NCBI GenBank assembly: GCA_900696485.1
Contig: CAADGG010000005.1
Location: forward strand, 1-64,000
Length of the DNA: 64,000 bases
DNA from: an uncultured Pseudomonadota bacterium
Lineage (GTDB): Bacteria > Myxococcota_A > UBA9160 > PR03
Reading direction: 5' to 3'
Of this stretch, positions 52,499 to 60,300 are shown piece by piece. The position numbers and the translations under genes were made by a program. The first letter of the stretch is position 1. Each line of letters opens with the position of its first letter. Under the pieces are notes generated by a model, which had not been told where the DNA came from, ran no database searches, and saw only the letters and a program-made list of their open reading frames with translations.

Positions 52499-53695
52499 AT
52501 GGATTTCGAACCGTCCGACAAGTGCAAGGCGATCCGCGAGCAGCTCGAGCGTTTCATGGGGGAGTACGTCTACCCGAACGAGCGCCTGGCGCACGAGCAG
52601 ATGGAGGCTTCGCCGGATCCGCACGCCGAGCCGCCGATCCTGACGGAGATCCGCGCCAAGGCGAAGGCGCTCGGGCTGTGGAATCTGTTCCTGCCGGATG
52701 ACGAATACGGCGCCGGCCTGACCAACCTCGAATACGCGCCGCTGTGCGAGGTGATGGGCCGCAGCCCGATCGCCGCACGCGCCTTCAACTGCCAGGCGCC
52801 CGACACCGGCAATGCCGAGATCCTCGCCGAGTTCGGCAGCCCCGAACAGAAGAAGCAGTGGCTCGTGCCGCTGCTCGAGGGCGAGATCCGCTCCTGCTTC
52901 TCGATGACGGAGCCGGAGACCAGCGGCGCCGACCCGACCGGCCTGCAGACCCGCGTGCGCCGCGACGGCGACGAGTACGTGATCGACGGCCACAAGTGGT
53001 TCACGTCCGGCGCGATGGGCGCACGCTTCGCGATCGTGATGGGCGTCAACGATCCGCGGGCGCCGATGCACGAGCGCGCGACGATGATCATCGTGCCGAC
53101 CGATGCGCCCGGCTTCCGGATCGCGCGCGCCGTCTCGGTGATGGGCCACGTCGGCGGCGGCGGCCACTGCGAGATCTACTACGAGAACTGCCGCGTGCCG
53201 GTCGCGAACCGGCTCGGCCAGGAGGGCGCCGGGTTCCTGATCGCGCAGGCGCGGCTCGGCCCCGGGCGCATCCACCACTGCATGCGCGCGATCGGCATGG
53301 CCGAGCGCGCCTTCGAGATCATGTGCCGGCACGCCAACAGCCGGAAGGCCTTCGGCAGCACGCTCGGCGAGAAGCAGTTCGTGCAGGAGTGGATCGCGAC
53401 GTCGCGGATGGAGATCGACCAGGCGCGGCTGCTCACGATGTACGCCGCGTGGAAGATGGACACCTACGACAAGAAGGTCGCGCGCCAGGAGATCTCGATG
53501 ATCAAGGTCGTCGCGCCGAACATGCTGATGAACGTCCTCGACCGCGCCATCCAGTGCCTCGGCTCACTCGGCGTCTCCGACGACACCCCGGTCGCGGCGA
53601 TGTGGCGCCACAGCCGCGCCCTGCGCCTCGCCGACGGCCCGGACGAAGTCCACAAGATGGTGATCGCGCGGCGGGAGCTGCACCGCTTCGCGTGA
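52499..53695 (+). CDS. Acyl-CoA dehydrogenase
   Basis: A 398-residue flavoprotein that introduces the alpha-beta double bond in an acyl-CoA. N-terminal helical domain, then the beta domain with FSMTEPETSGADPTG and HKWFTSGAMGARFA, and the C-terminal bundle with ARLGPGRIHHCMRAIGMAERA and RKAFGSTLGEKQFVQEW. AGGAG lies 7 nt before the ATG. The flavin/ETF interaction residues appear intact. Chain-length preference is not evident. A 55-bp piece of its 3' end (53588-53642) is repeated at 54209-54263. Confidence 0.93.
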   Translation: MDFEPSDKCKAIREQLERFMGEYVYPNERLAHEQMEASPDPHAEPPILTEIRAKAKALGLWNLFLPDDEYGAGLTNLEYAPLCEVMGRSPIAARAFNCQAPDTGNAEILAEFGSPEQKKQWLVPLLEGEIRSCFSMTEPETSGADPTGLQTRVRRDGDEYVIDGHKWFTSGAMGARFAIVMGVNDPRAPMHERATMIIVPTDAPGFRIARAVSVMGHVGGGGHCEIYYENCRVPVANRLGQEGAGFLIAQARLGPGRIHHCMRAIGMAERAFEIMCRHANSRKAFGSTLGEKQFVQEWIATSRMEIDQARLLTMYAAWKMDTYDKKVARQEISMIKVVAPNMLMNVLDRAIQCLGSLGVSDDTPVAAMWRHSRALRLADGPDEVHKMVIARRELHRFA

Positions 53696-53749
53696 CGGAG
53701 ACGGCGCGCCGGGCGGAACCGACGCCAGCCGGATGGAATCCTGCATTTC

Positions 53750-53779
53750 CGGTTCAATCGATCATGATCGATTGAACCG
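53750..53779. repeat. 30-bp perfect palindrome
   Basis: The sequence from 53750 to 53779 equals its own reverse complement (half-arm cggttcaatcgatca). It is even-length with no loop. It lies downstream of the acyl-CoA dehydrogenase and at the left edge of the pseudogene zone. It could be a dimeric-protein binding site, a recombination site or the end of a lost element. Confidence 0.9.
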
Positions 53780-53810
53780 CATCTCCACGCGGCGAACCGC
53801 CTGTGCCGAC

Positions 53811-54185
53811 TTCCGGGACATCGCCGCCCTCAGCGACGGCGAGATCGTGAACTTCTCGAACATCGCGCGCGAGTGCGGCGTCTCCAGCCACACGACGATG
53901 AGTCACTTCCAGATTCTCGAAGACACCCTGCTCGGACGCTGGCGCCTCGCGAGTGGGATCGAGGTCGACTTCGTACTCGGCGACATGCAGCTCGTCATCG
54001 AAGCCAAGTCCAGCGACCGCATCTCGCGCGACCACCTGAAAGGCCTTCGCAGCCTCGCCCTGGACCATCCCCGTGCGGGACGCCGCATCGTGGTGTCCCG
54101 GGAGGCGCGGGCGTGCAGGACGGATGACGGCATCGAGATCCTCCCGGCTGCAACCTTCGTGAAACGGCTGTGGACGGGGGAGCTC
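53811..54185 (+). pseudogene. DUF4143-type AAA ATPase C-terminal fragment
   Basis: The frame reads DIAALSDGEIVNFSNIAREC, then SHFQILEDTLLGRW, SGIEVDFVLGDMQLVIEAK and GIEILPAATFVKRLWTGEL. These are parts of the C-terminal DUF4143 region of AAA_14-family ATPases. The ATPase domain (Walker motifs) is absent, and the expected linker between GRW and the EVDF strand is shortened. No stop follows GEL at the usual point. It is a truncated remnant with an internal deletion. Confidence 0.75.
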
Positions 54186-54208
54186 ACGGCGCAGGAGAAT
54201 CGGCGAGG

Positions 54209-54263
54209 CCGGTCACGGCGATGTGGCGCCACCGCCGCGCCCGGCGCCTCGCCGACGGCCCGG
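54209..54263 (+). repeat. 55-bp duplicate of the acyl-CoA dehydrogenase 3' region
   Basis: 54209-54263 matches 53588-53642, inside the upstream acyl-CoA dehydrogenase, at 52 of 55 positions (protein MWRHSRALRLADGP against MWRHRRARRLADGP). The flanks do not match, so it is a short duplication or a fragment of a second copy. Confidence 0.9.
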
Positions 54264-54508
54264 TCCGTACCGATCGACGTGTCGCTCTCCGGGTCGCGCG
54301 CGCCAAGACCTCGGGACCGTGGCTCGAGCTCACGGACGCCGTCTTCGCAGAACGTGGGCTCGACGCGGGCCGCGAGACCGCCTCAGGCGCATGGCGGTGA
54401 AGGTTGCGGGCGTGCGCGCGCGGCCAACCGCGCGCGAGGGCCATCCCGAGCATGGATTCTGGCGAATTCGCTTGCTGCGAGCCTGAGCCACGACGTAAGG
54501 TCGAACTC

Positions 54509-55741
54509 GTGCCCCCTCTTCGAACGCTGCCGCGAATCTCGTCGCTCGGCCTGCTCGTCTTGATCCTGGCGGCGCTCCTTCCGCACCCCGCGGTGCCCGA
54601 GCCTCTCTCGGGGACCCTCCATCCGCGCGCCTCTGAGTTCCCGCCCGAGACGATCGGAACGACGATCTGGGGCGACGAGGAGCCGATCGGCCACTTTTCA
54701 CTCGACCTCGATTTGCAGCCGGACGCCACGCTGCCCACGATCACGCTCTCGACCGCTTCGGGCGGAAGGCTGTTCGGCATGGCCATGGATCTGCGCTACC
54801 GGATCGCGGGTCCGTTCCGGGACTCTGCCAGCCGCTATGCGATTCGCACGGATGCGATGCCCTCCGGCGTCTGCTTCTCCGGGGTGGAGCCGGCTTGCTG
54901 GAAGGAAGGCGACCCGCCACTGCCCGCGGACGGGGTCGTGGAGACGCTCTGCGCGGCACTCGACTTCGATCTGCCCCGCTGTCCCTTCTGGACCCAGCGC
55001 CTGCGGGCGCCCTTCCGGTCGGGCCCATTCGGGCCGCTCGAGTCGGTGTCCGGGCCGACGGCGCTCCCGGGGTTCGGGCTTCTCATCATCACTTTCACCG
55101 GTGAGGACGAACCGAGCGGGGACGAGCTTCCTCCTCCGGAGGCGTCGCACGGGCTGAGCCCAGCGGCCGCGGCGTGCCTCGCCCACTTCGCGCCTGCCGA
55201 AGTGAACTTGCCTCTGCAACTCGCCTGCCTGTCCGAGCCGGCCGTGGGGGAAGCGCCGGGCGCACTCGATGTCATCGACCCCGACGCCCTGTTTTCGCAG
55301 GAGCCGGGTCGCTGCTCGCTCTCCCAGCCGCAGTTCTGCCGTCTCGTCGAGGCGTTCTTCCAGGATGTCTGGTCCTCACGGCGCGTCGCCGATGCGCCCG
55401 ACGTCTTTCCGTTCGCTCCTTCTTTCGGCGCTTGGATCTGGGAATCCGGGGCCGAGTACGCGGTTCTCGCCGCGGATGGGGAGTTTGCGCCGTACGCTGG
55501 AGGGACTGTGTTCGCGCTCGGGCCCGAGCGACCGCGCACGGGGGGAGCATCCTCCGACACTTCGGCGCAGGCGGACGGGACGAGTGAGCCGGCACTTTCG
55601 AACGGGTTCACGCTGCTGGTCCGTGCGGCCGGCAGCGATCCCGACGCGACGATCTTCTTTGGTGTCGCCCCCGAGCCGGGCGCTCCTCTGCTCGTGCTGG
55701 CGTCCGTCGCCACGCTCACAGCCCTCGCGCGACGGCGCTGA
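54509..55741 (+). CDS. Secreted protein with PEP-CTERM-like sorting tail, unknown function
   Basis: A protein of about 410 residues. The start is taken as GTG at 54509 (PPLRTLPRISSLGLLVLILA signal); ATGs at 54452 and 54404 would lengthen it with charged residues. The mature part has paired cysteines but no recognisable domain. The C terminus VAPEPGAPLLVLASVATLTA then LARRR is a PEP-CTERM motif: PEP, a hydrophobic stretch, and an Arg cluster. Such proteins are processed by exosortase and exposed at the surface. No exosortase is in the window. Confidence 0.68.
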   Translation: MPPLRTLPRISSLGLLVLILAALLPHPAVPEPLSGTLHPRASEFPPETIGTTIWGDEEPIGHFSLDLDLQPDATLPTITLSTASGGRLFGMAMDLRYRIAGPFRDSASRYAIRTDAMPSGVCFSGVEPACWKEGDPPLPADGVVETLCAALDFDLPRCPFWTQRLRAPFRSGPFGPLESVSGPTALPGFGLLIITFTGEDEPSGDELPPPEASHGLSPAAAACLAHFAPAEVNLPLQLACLSEPAVGEAPGALDVIDPDALFSQEPGRCSLSQPQFCRLVEAFFQDVWSSRRVADAPDVFPFAPSFGAWIWESGAEYAVLAADGEFAPYAGGTVFALGPERPRTGGASSDTSAQADGTSEPALSNGFTLLVRAAGSDPDATIFFGVAPEPGAPLLVLASVATLTALARRR

Positions 55742-56244
55742 CGGCGCGCGAAGGGCTCGAGGTCGGCATCGCGCCAGGCGCGCGGCACGAGCCGCTCGGT
55801 GGGCAGGACAGCACCCGGGGCCAGGCCCGTCACTCCGCGACGACGGCCACGAGCACCGTGCGCCGGCGGCGCACGGCCTCGCGGACCTGCACCGGCAGGT
55901 CGACCCGCTCGCATGGCCAGCGCCGACCTTGCGATCGGCGCTGGCTTCGGGCTGATGGCCGGAGCATCCACGCCGATGTCTTTCGCTTCGACGATCGCAC
56001 CCGTCTTGAGCTCGATGTACAGGTGCGTCGGCTGACGCCCGAGACGCCCGCCCACTCACGGCGGCTTCCTGACCGGAGACCCGCGCCGTGGCCCCGGGCG
56101 GGTTGTCGCGGAACTCCGTCGCCTCGCTCGCTCCGTCCACCCGCGGACGCCATCGCCGTTTCGGCCGGCGCCCCTTATCCTGCCCGTGCCTCGCTCCAGA
56201 GACGGCTTCGTTGGGGCGCGCTACGGCGCCCGCAAGGAGGATCC
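55742..56244. other. Intergenic region with a GNAT fragment
   Basis: About 500 bp with no intact gene. On the minus strand, 55744-55803 reads PTERLVPRAWRDADLEPFAR, the usual start of GNAT acetyltransferases, but it ends where the preceding gene ends. Minus-strand 55950-56035 reads YIELKTGAIVEAKDIGVD, possibly a second unrelated remnant. Confidence 0.45.
55744..55803 (-). pseudogene. GNAT acetyltransferase N-terminal fragment
   Basis: The minus-strand frame begins TERLVPRAWRDADLEPFA, matching the first strand and helix of GNAT proteins. The rest of the domain is missing, cut at the 3' end of the PEP-CTERM gene. Confidence 0.4.
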
Positions 56245-57333
56245 ATGCCGGCTCCCACTTCCCTCGTGCTTGCTCGTTCTTCGACCGGCGGGCTGCGCCG
56301 GATCGCCATGGGCCTCGCGTTCGTCGTCCTCTCGCTCGCCCGGCCCGCCGCGGCGGCGGTGGTGGCAGGACCGATCGTGAACCCCGCCAACGGGCACGAG
56401 TACTCCCTGCTCCAGGCGGCCACCTGGGCGGACGCCGAGGCCGAGGCGATCGCGCTCGGCGGTCATCTCGTCACGATCGACGACGACGCCGAGAACGACT
56501 GGGTGTGGGAGACCTTCCAGCCGCATGGCGGCCCGTTCTGGATTGGTCTGAACGACGTGATCCAGGAAGGTGTCCACGTGTGGGCGGACGGCACCCCGAC
56601 TTCCTACACCAATTGGTGGGTGGGTGGAGGAGAGCCGAACGACGCCGGCGGGGTCGAGGACGCCGTCGAGATCAACAACTATCTCTGGAACGACCGCGAC
56701 GGGGCCGTCCTGCTCGAGGGCGTCGTGGAAGTGGCCCCCATCGCGCCGCGGTGGGTCCGCGTCGACTGGAGCGCGACCGTCTCGGGCGCCCACGGCTCGG
56801 GCGTGCTCTCGGGCTCGTTCGGCGAGTTCGAGGTCTCCTCGCTGGGACAGGTGCTGCCGCTTCCGGCCGGAACCGCGCTGACGGCGACGGCGAGCGGATT
56901 CGCCGGGAACTTCGCGAACGGCGTCTACCTGCTCGACCAGTCGACCGGGGGGCTCTCGATCCGCTTCGACGCCCTCGAGCCTGCCGTGTCCACAACGCTC
57001 GTGGGCGGCGTGGCAGCGACCCATCCCGCGCGCTACGGCTGGACGACTCCGTGCGGCGGAAGCAACCAGTGCCGCGTCATCCTCACGCGCTACGTCGCGG
57101 CGGGCTTCGACCTCGTGGAGGCTGCGGGCGGGGTCCACGACGGCGGGCCGTACACCGAGTATTATTCGTCCGGCACGCCGCAATACACCTACACGGTCCC
57201 CGAACCGGGGAGCGGAGCGGCGCTGCTGGCCGTGGCGATGCTCGTGGCCTGCCGCGTCGCTCAGACGAGCAACTTCTCCGCCTCGCGCACGAGCTCCGCG
57301 CGCGCGTCCGCGCGGGCCATGCACGCGGGCTGA
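56245..57333 (+). CDS. C-type lectin-like secreted protein with a disrupted PEP-CTERM tail
   Basis: A 362-residue protein. Signal peptide MGLAFVVLSLARPAAA after a basic start; AAGGAGG precedes the ATG. The N-terminal domain is a C-type lectin fold (EYSLLQAATWADAEAEAIAL, GGPFWIGLNDV, TNWWVGGGEPNDAGG, EINNYLWND). A beta-rich domain with a CGGSNQC pair follows. It ends VPEPGSGAALLAVAMLVACR, a PEP-CTERM-type tail, but instead of an Arg-rich end it runs into QTSNFSASRTSSARASARAM. That stretch is antisense to a copper-storage-protein remnant, so the true 3' end seems to have been replaced by a rearrangement. Confidence 0.75.
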   Translation: MPAPTSLVLARSSTGGLRRIAMGLAFVVLSLARPAAAAVVAGPIVNPANGHEYSLLQAATWADAEAEAIALGGHLVTIDDDAENDWVWETFQPHGGPFWIGLNDVIQEGVHVWADGTPTSYTNWWVGGGEPNDAGGVEDAVEINNYLWNDRDGAVLLEGVVEVAPIAPRWVRVDWSATVSGAHGSGVLSGSFGEFEVSSLGQVLPLPAGTALTATASGFAGNFANGVYLLDQSTGGLSIRFDALEPAVSTTLVGGVAATHPARYGWTTPCGGSNQCRVILTRYVAAGFDLVEAAGGVHDGGPYTEYYSSGTPQYTYTVPEPGSGAALLAVAMLVACRVAQTSNFSASRTSSARASARAMHAG

Positions 57334-57404
57334 TAGTCCTCGTGCACGCGGCACTGCTTCTCGCACTCCTCGCCCACCGCGATGCACGCCCGGGCCATCG
57401 TGTC
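57261..57404 (-). pseudogene. Copper storage protein C-terminal fragment
   Basis: The minus strand reads ARACIAVGEECEKQCRVHED, then YQPACMARADARAELVREAE and KLLV with a stop at 57261. It matches the last 47 residues of the gene at 17873-18403 (AQACIAVCEECEKQCRPHED), but three of seven cysteines are replaced. The 5' part is absent, and it overlaps the 3' end of the lectin gene. Confidence 0.85.
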
Positions 57405-57782
57405 TGGCGTTCGTCGAGGATGCAATCGCGAAGCGGCCGGAAGCCCGCAGCGTCGCGGAGGTAGCGCCGGATCCGGCCGGCATCGGCGAACTCGTCGCGG
57501 ACCAGGATGCGGACCCCGCGCGTCGGGATCTCACCGAGGAGAGGCTCCCCGACCTGCTGGAGGTCGGCGAGATCGACCGGACGCCCCGCGGCTCGTCGCA
57601 GTTGCGGCGATCCGCTCCGTCCGCAATTCGACGTCCAGGGGCTCCCGCGAAAGAATCGCGACATCGACGTCACGCTCCGGACGCTGCGACCGCCGCGCCG
57701 CCGAGCCGAACACGATCGCGAGCCGGATTTCGGGATCCCGGGCCGGGCCGGGGCTACATCCCCTCGTGACCGGATCTGTCAC
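57403..57782 (-). pseudogene. MNT-type nucleotidyltransferase (antitoxin-like), frameshifted
   Basis: Minus-strand 57782-57640 reads IRLAIVFGSAARRSQRPERD, then VDVAILS, the GSxAR...DVDVAIL signature of minimal nucleotidyltransferases. Near 57600 the reading frame shifts, and the remainder (RPVDLADLQQVGEPLLGEIP, GVRILVRDEFA) continues in another frame to ILDERQTRW. MNT proteins are usually paired with HEPN toxins; no HEPN gene is beside it. Confidence 0.7.
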
Positions 57783-57978
57783 AGCGCGAGAATAGGATCC
57801 ACCGCGCGATGGCCTCTGCGCTCACTCGACGTACAATGGCCCGGGCATTCCGCAGCACCCCGCTTCGTCACGCCGGGGATCGTACACAGGCCGGGAGTAG
57901 ACCGGATCTGACACGCGGTCGTGATAACGTGCCGGGGCGTAGCGGCGCACGGGTTCGCCAGACCGCGGCGAGCTTGGA
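57783..57978. other. Leader region of the CRISPR-associated genes
   Basis: No gene or CRISPR repeat is visible. The minus strand is open here (57822-58232) and its last part looks protein-like (VQLSVAFGIRFDSRSGRYDG), but no family is recognised. Confidence 0.35.
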
Positions 57979-58950
57979 ATGAGGAGCGCAAAAGCGCCGT
58001 CGTATCGCCCGGACCTGGAGTCGAACCTGATGCCGAACGCGACGGAAAGCTGGACCTTCGCGGGGTCCCGCGCAGAAGCCAGCGCGAAGCGGCTCGGTGC
58101 CCCGCAGCACATGGCTCCGCCGTCACCGGCCGCCCGTCCGACGCCCACTCCCGCACGCTCCGTCTTCGGGGAGTGGCTCCTGCTGAGGGGCGTGCCCGAC
58201 CAAGGAGAGCGACACGCCGGGCTACCGCTCACGTGCGCGGAGGAGATCGCTCGTGCCGTACGCGGGGCCCTCCTCCGTCATGCCGTCGATCCGCCCCCCT
58301 CGGCGCTCTCGGGCCACACGCCCGACGGCCGCCGCCTCGAGACTCCACACGCCGCCTTCCTCGCGCTGCCAGACCTCCGTTCGCGCTGCATCACTGGCGC
58401 CGCGATCGCGCTCCCGCGCGGAATCGAATCCGATCAGCGTCAGGCCATCCTGTTGGCCGCTGCGCGCTGGGAACGCAGCGGTCTCCGGCTCGTACTGGGC
58501 AGGCTCGGCACGATGCAGCTCACCCGAGTCGACGCCCCGATCGCGGGCGATCCCGTCGACCCCGCTCGCTGGCTCGGCCCATCGCACCGCTGGGCGTCCG
58601 TGACGCCGATTGCCCTCCACCACAACCCGGGCGATCTCACCTCGCGCGACCCCGCCAAGGCCGCCCGCGCCGCCCGCCGCGCCGAGGAGATCGTCACCCG
58701 CGCGTGCGCACACATTTGTCTCCCGTCCCCTACGCGCGTGCGCGTCATGCGCCACTCGCTGTTCCCCGGAGTCCCTTCGGCTCCGGAGTTCATGCCGTTC
58801 CCGCGCAAATCCGGCGGTTCCGGCTCAGACAAGTTCACGCGCGTGTGCGTGCACGCGGTGCTGGACTTCGCGGAGCCGGTGGAGGGGCCGGTGCTGCTGG
58901 GGGCGGGGCGGTACTTCGGGGTGGGGTTGGGTGAGGTGTGGGAAGCGTGA
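57979..58950 (+). CDS. Truncated Csb2: stand-alone Cas6-like C-terminal half
   Basis: A 323-residue protein. Residues 61-323 match residues 290-554 of the full Csb2 encoded at 60301, including SVFGEWLLLR, PHAAFLALPDL, LHHNPGDLTSRDP and GAGRYFGVGLGE. The N-terminal Cas5-like half is missing; residues 1-60 are a Pro/Ala/Ser-rich leader of low complexity. The ATG at 58030 (MPNATESW), with GGAG 9 nt upstream, is an alternative start. A histidine shared by other Csb2 proteins in SRHASG is Cys here (SRCITG), while the HAAFLAL histidine is kept. The frame is open and the gene is followed by csb1 34 bp later. It may be a crRNA-processing subunit, or a decaying duplicate. Confidence 0.8.
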   Translation: MRSAKAPSYRPDLESNLMPNATESWTFAGSRAEASAKRLGAPQHMAPPSPAARPTPTPARSVFGEWLLLRGVPDQGERHAGLPLTCAEEIARAVRGALLRHAVDPPPSALSGHTPDGRRLETPHAAFLALPDLRSRCITGAAIALPRGIESDQRQAILLAAARWERSGLRLVLGRLGTMQLTRVDAPIAGDPVDPARWLGPSHRWASVTPIALHHNPGDLTSRDPAKAARAARRAEEIVTRACAHICLPSPTRVRVMRHSLFPGVPSAPEFMPFPRKSGGSGSDKFTRVCVHAVLDFAEPVEGPVLLGAGRYFGVGLGEVWEA

Positions 58951-58984
58951 GGACTCCCGTCTTCTCGAAATTCAGGAGGAAAGC

Positions 58985-60298
58985 ATGGATCTGATCTCCT
59001 ACGCGACACTCGAGCAAGCGGTCAGCGGAAGCGCCGTCGGCTTCCGGGCCGTCACGCGCCTCGAGCCGCTGGGTGGGCCGGGCGACAAGATCTTCCCGCC
59101 CACCTTTGGTGACTCGGTCCAGCTCCCGGCACCCGTCGGTGCGCCGCACGACGACCGCCGGCGCACCAAGTACGCGGTGGAATGGCGGCGCGTAGGCGGC
59201 GTCTCACGTCTCTGTGTCGTGCTCGATTCTGTGGCCTCGCAGGCGAACCGCATGGAGCTGGCACTGCTGGACGCCTGGGAGGCCGGTGAGCTCGCCTTCC
59301 CGTTCGTGCGTGTGGACTTCACGGGGCAGACGCACGACGATCCCGCCCTCGATCTCTCCAGCCTCTGCGGCGACGGATACATCACCACGCTCGAAGCGCC
59401 GCACCGGCTGGCTGATGCCCTGCTTCGCGACAGCTTGCTCGACGGCAAGCCGTTCCGGCTCTCGGAGCCGGGGCGCCGCTTCACCGAGGCGTCCCCGTCG
59501 AGGGCGACGGCGCTCCTCGGGCTCTGCCCCGCATCGCTTCTCTTCGGCGTGTGGGACTCGACGGGCCCCAAGGGCGGCCTGGGCGCAAAGTTTCAGCGCG
59601 CCATCGTAAGCGAGATCGTCGGCGTGGGCGCGGAGCTGGGCACCAAGAGTGCGAGCCGCATCGACCCGACGGGAATCGAGAAAACGGACATCTACGAGGC
59701 GAGCGATCCGGAAGAAGGGTGGACAACGGACCCGGATCGGGCAAAGAAGTCGAAGAGCGCGCCCGTCCTGCTGAAGCGCGGTGGCGAGAAGGCCGGCACC
59801 CCCGCGGTCATCAACCACGGGAACGTGAAGCCTTCCACCGACCCCGAGGCGGGCGGCGTCACCATCGACTACGCCGAGCAAGTAACTGTCCTGTCGCTGC
59901 CCGCGCTGCGCCGCCTTCGCTTCCCGCTAGCGGCCGACGGGAGCCGCCTCGAAGGAGAGGCGTGCAAGAAGGCAGAGCGGGCTGCGCGTACGGCGCTCGC
60001 AGCCCTCGGCCTCGCGGCCGTCGCCTATCAGCGGGACAACGGCTACGACCTGCGCTCGCGGTGCGCACTCCGCCCACTCGGACCATTGACGCTCGCGCTG
60101 CTCCCTGCGGATGGGGCGGAGCCGGAGCCCTTCTCGCTCGATCGCAAGGCCGCGGCAGGGCTGCTCGGCGATGCCGCGCGTGCGCTCGAACAGGCGGGGC
60201 TTCCCTGGCGGCGCGAGCCGCTCGACCTCACCCCCGCACCGAAGCTCGTCGGCCTGATCCGCAGGAGCCGCGAGCTGACGGTGGCGGAGCCGGAGTAG
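58985..60298 (+). CDS. csb1: CRISPR type I-G (I-U) protein Csb1, Cas7-group backbone
   Basis: A 437-residue Csb1 (GSU0053 family), the Cas7-like subunit that coats crRNA in type I-G complexes. Typical segments: GDKIFPPTFGD, VVLDSVASQANRMELALL, EAPHRLADALLRDS, LFGVWDSTGPKGGLGAKFQR and DYAEQVTVLSLPALRRLRF. GAGGAG precedes the ATG. It is followed 2 bp later by the full csb2. Identification is confident. In this locus it lies beside type III-B genes, so whether it functions in a I-G complex cannot be stated. No csx17/cas8 or cas3 is visible in the window. Confidence 0.93.
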   Translation: MDLISYATLEQAVSGSAVGFRAVTRLEPLGGPGDKIFPPTFGDSVQLPAPVGAPHDDRRRTKYAVEWRRVGGVSRLCVVLDSVASQANRMELALLDAWEAGELAFPFVRVDFTGQTHDDPALDLSSLCGDGYITTLEAPHRLADALLRDSLLDGKPFRLSEPGRRFTEASPSRATALLGLCPASLLFGVWDSTGPKGGLGAKFQRAIVSEIVGVGAELGTKSASRIDPTGIEKTDIYEASDPEEGWTTDPDRAKKSKSAPVLLKRGGEKAGTPAVINHGNVKPSTDPEAGGVTIDYAEQVTVLSLPALRRLRFPLAADGSRLEGEACKKAERAARTALAALGLAAVAYQRDNGYDLRSRCALRPLGPLTLALLPADGAEPEPFSLDRKAAAGLLGDAARALEQAGLPWRREPLDLTPAPKLVGLIRRSRELTVAEPE

Positions 60299-60300
60299 GC

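Noticed and set aside
57822-58232. Minus-strand frame opposite the truncated csb2 N-terminal leader
   Set aside because: Its translation looks mildly protein-like, but it matches no family I recognise and overlaps the region where csb2 similarity is also lacking; left as unassigned.
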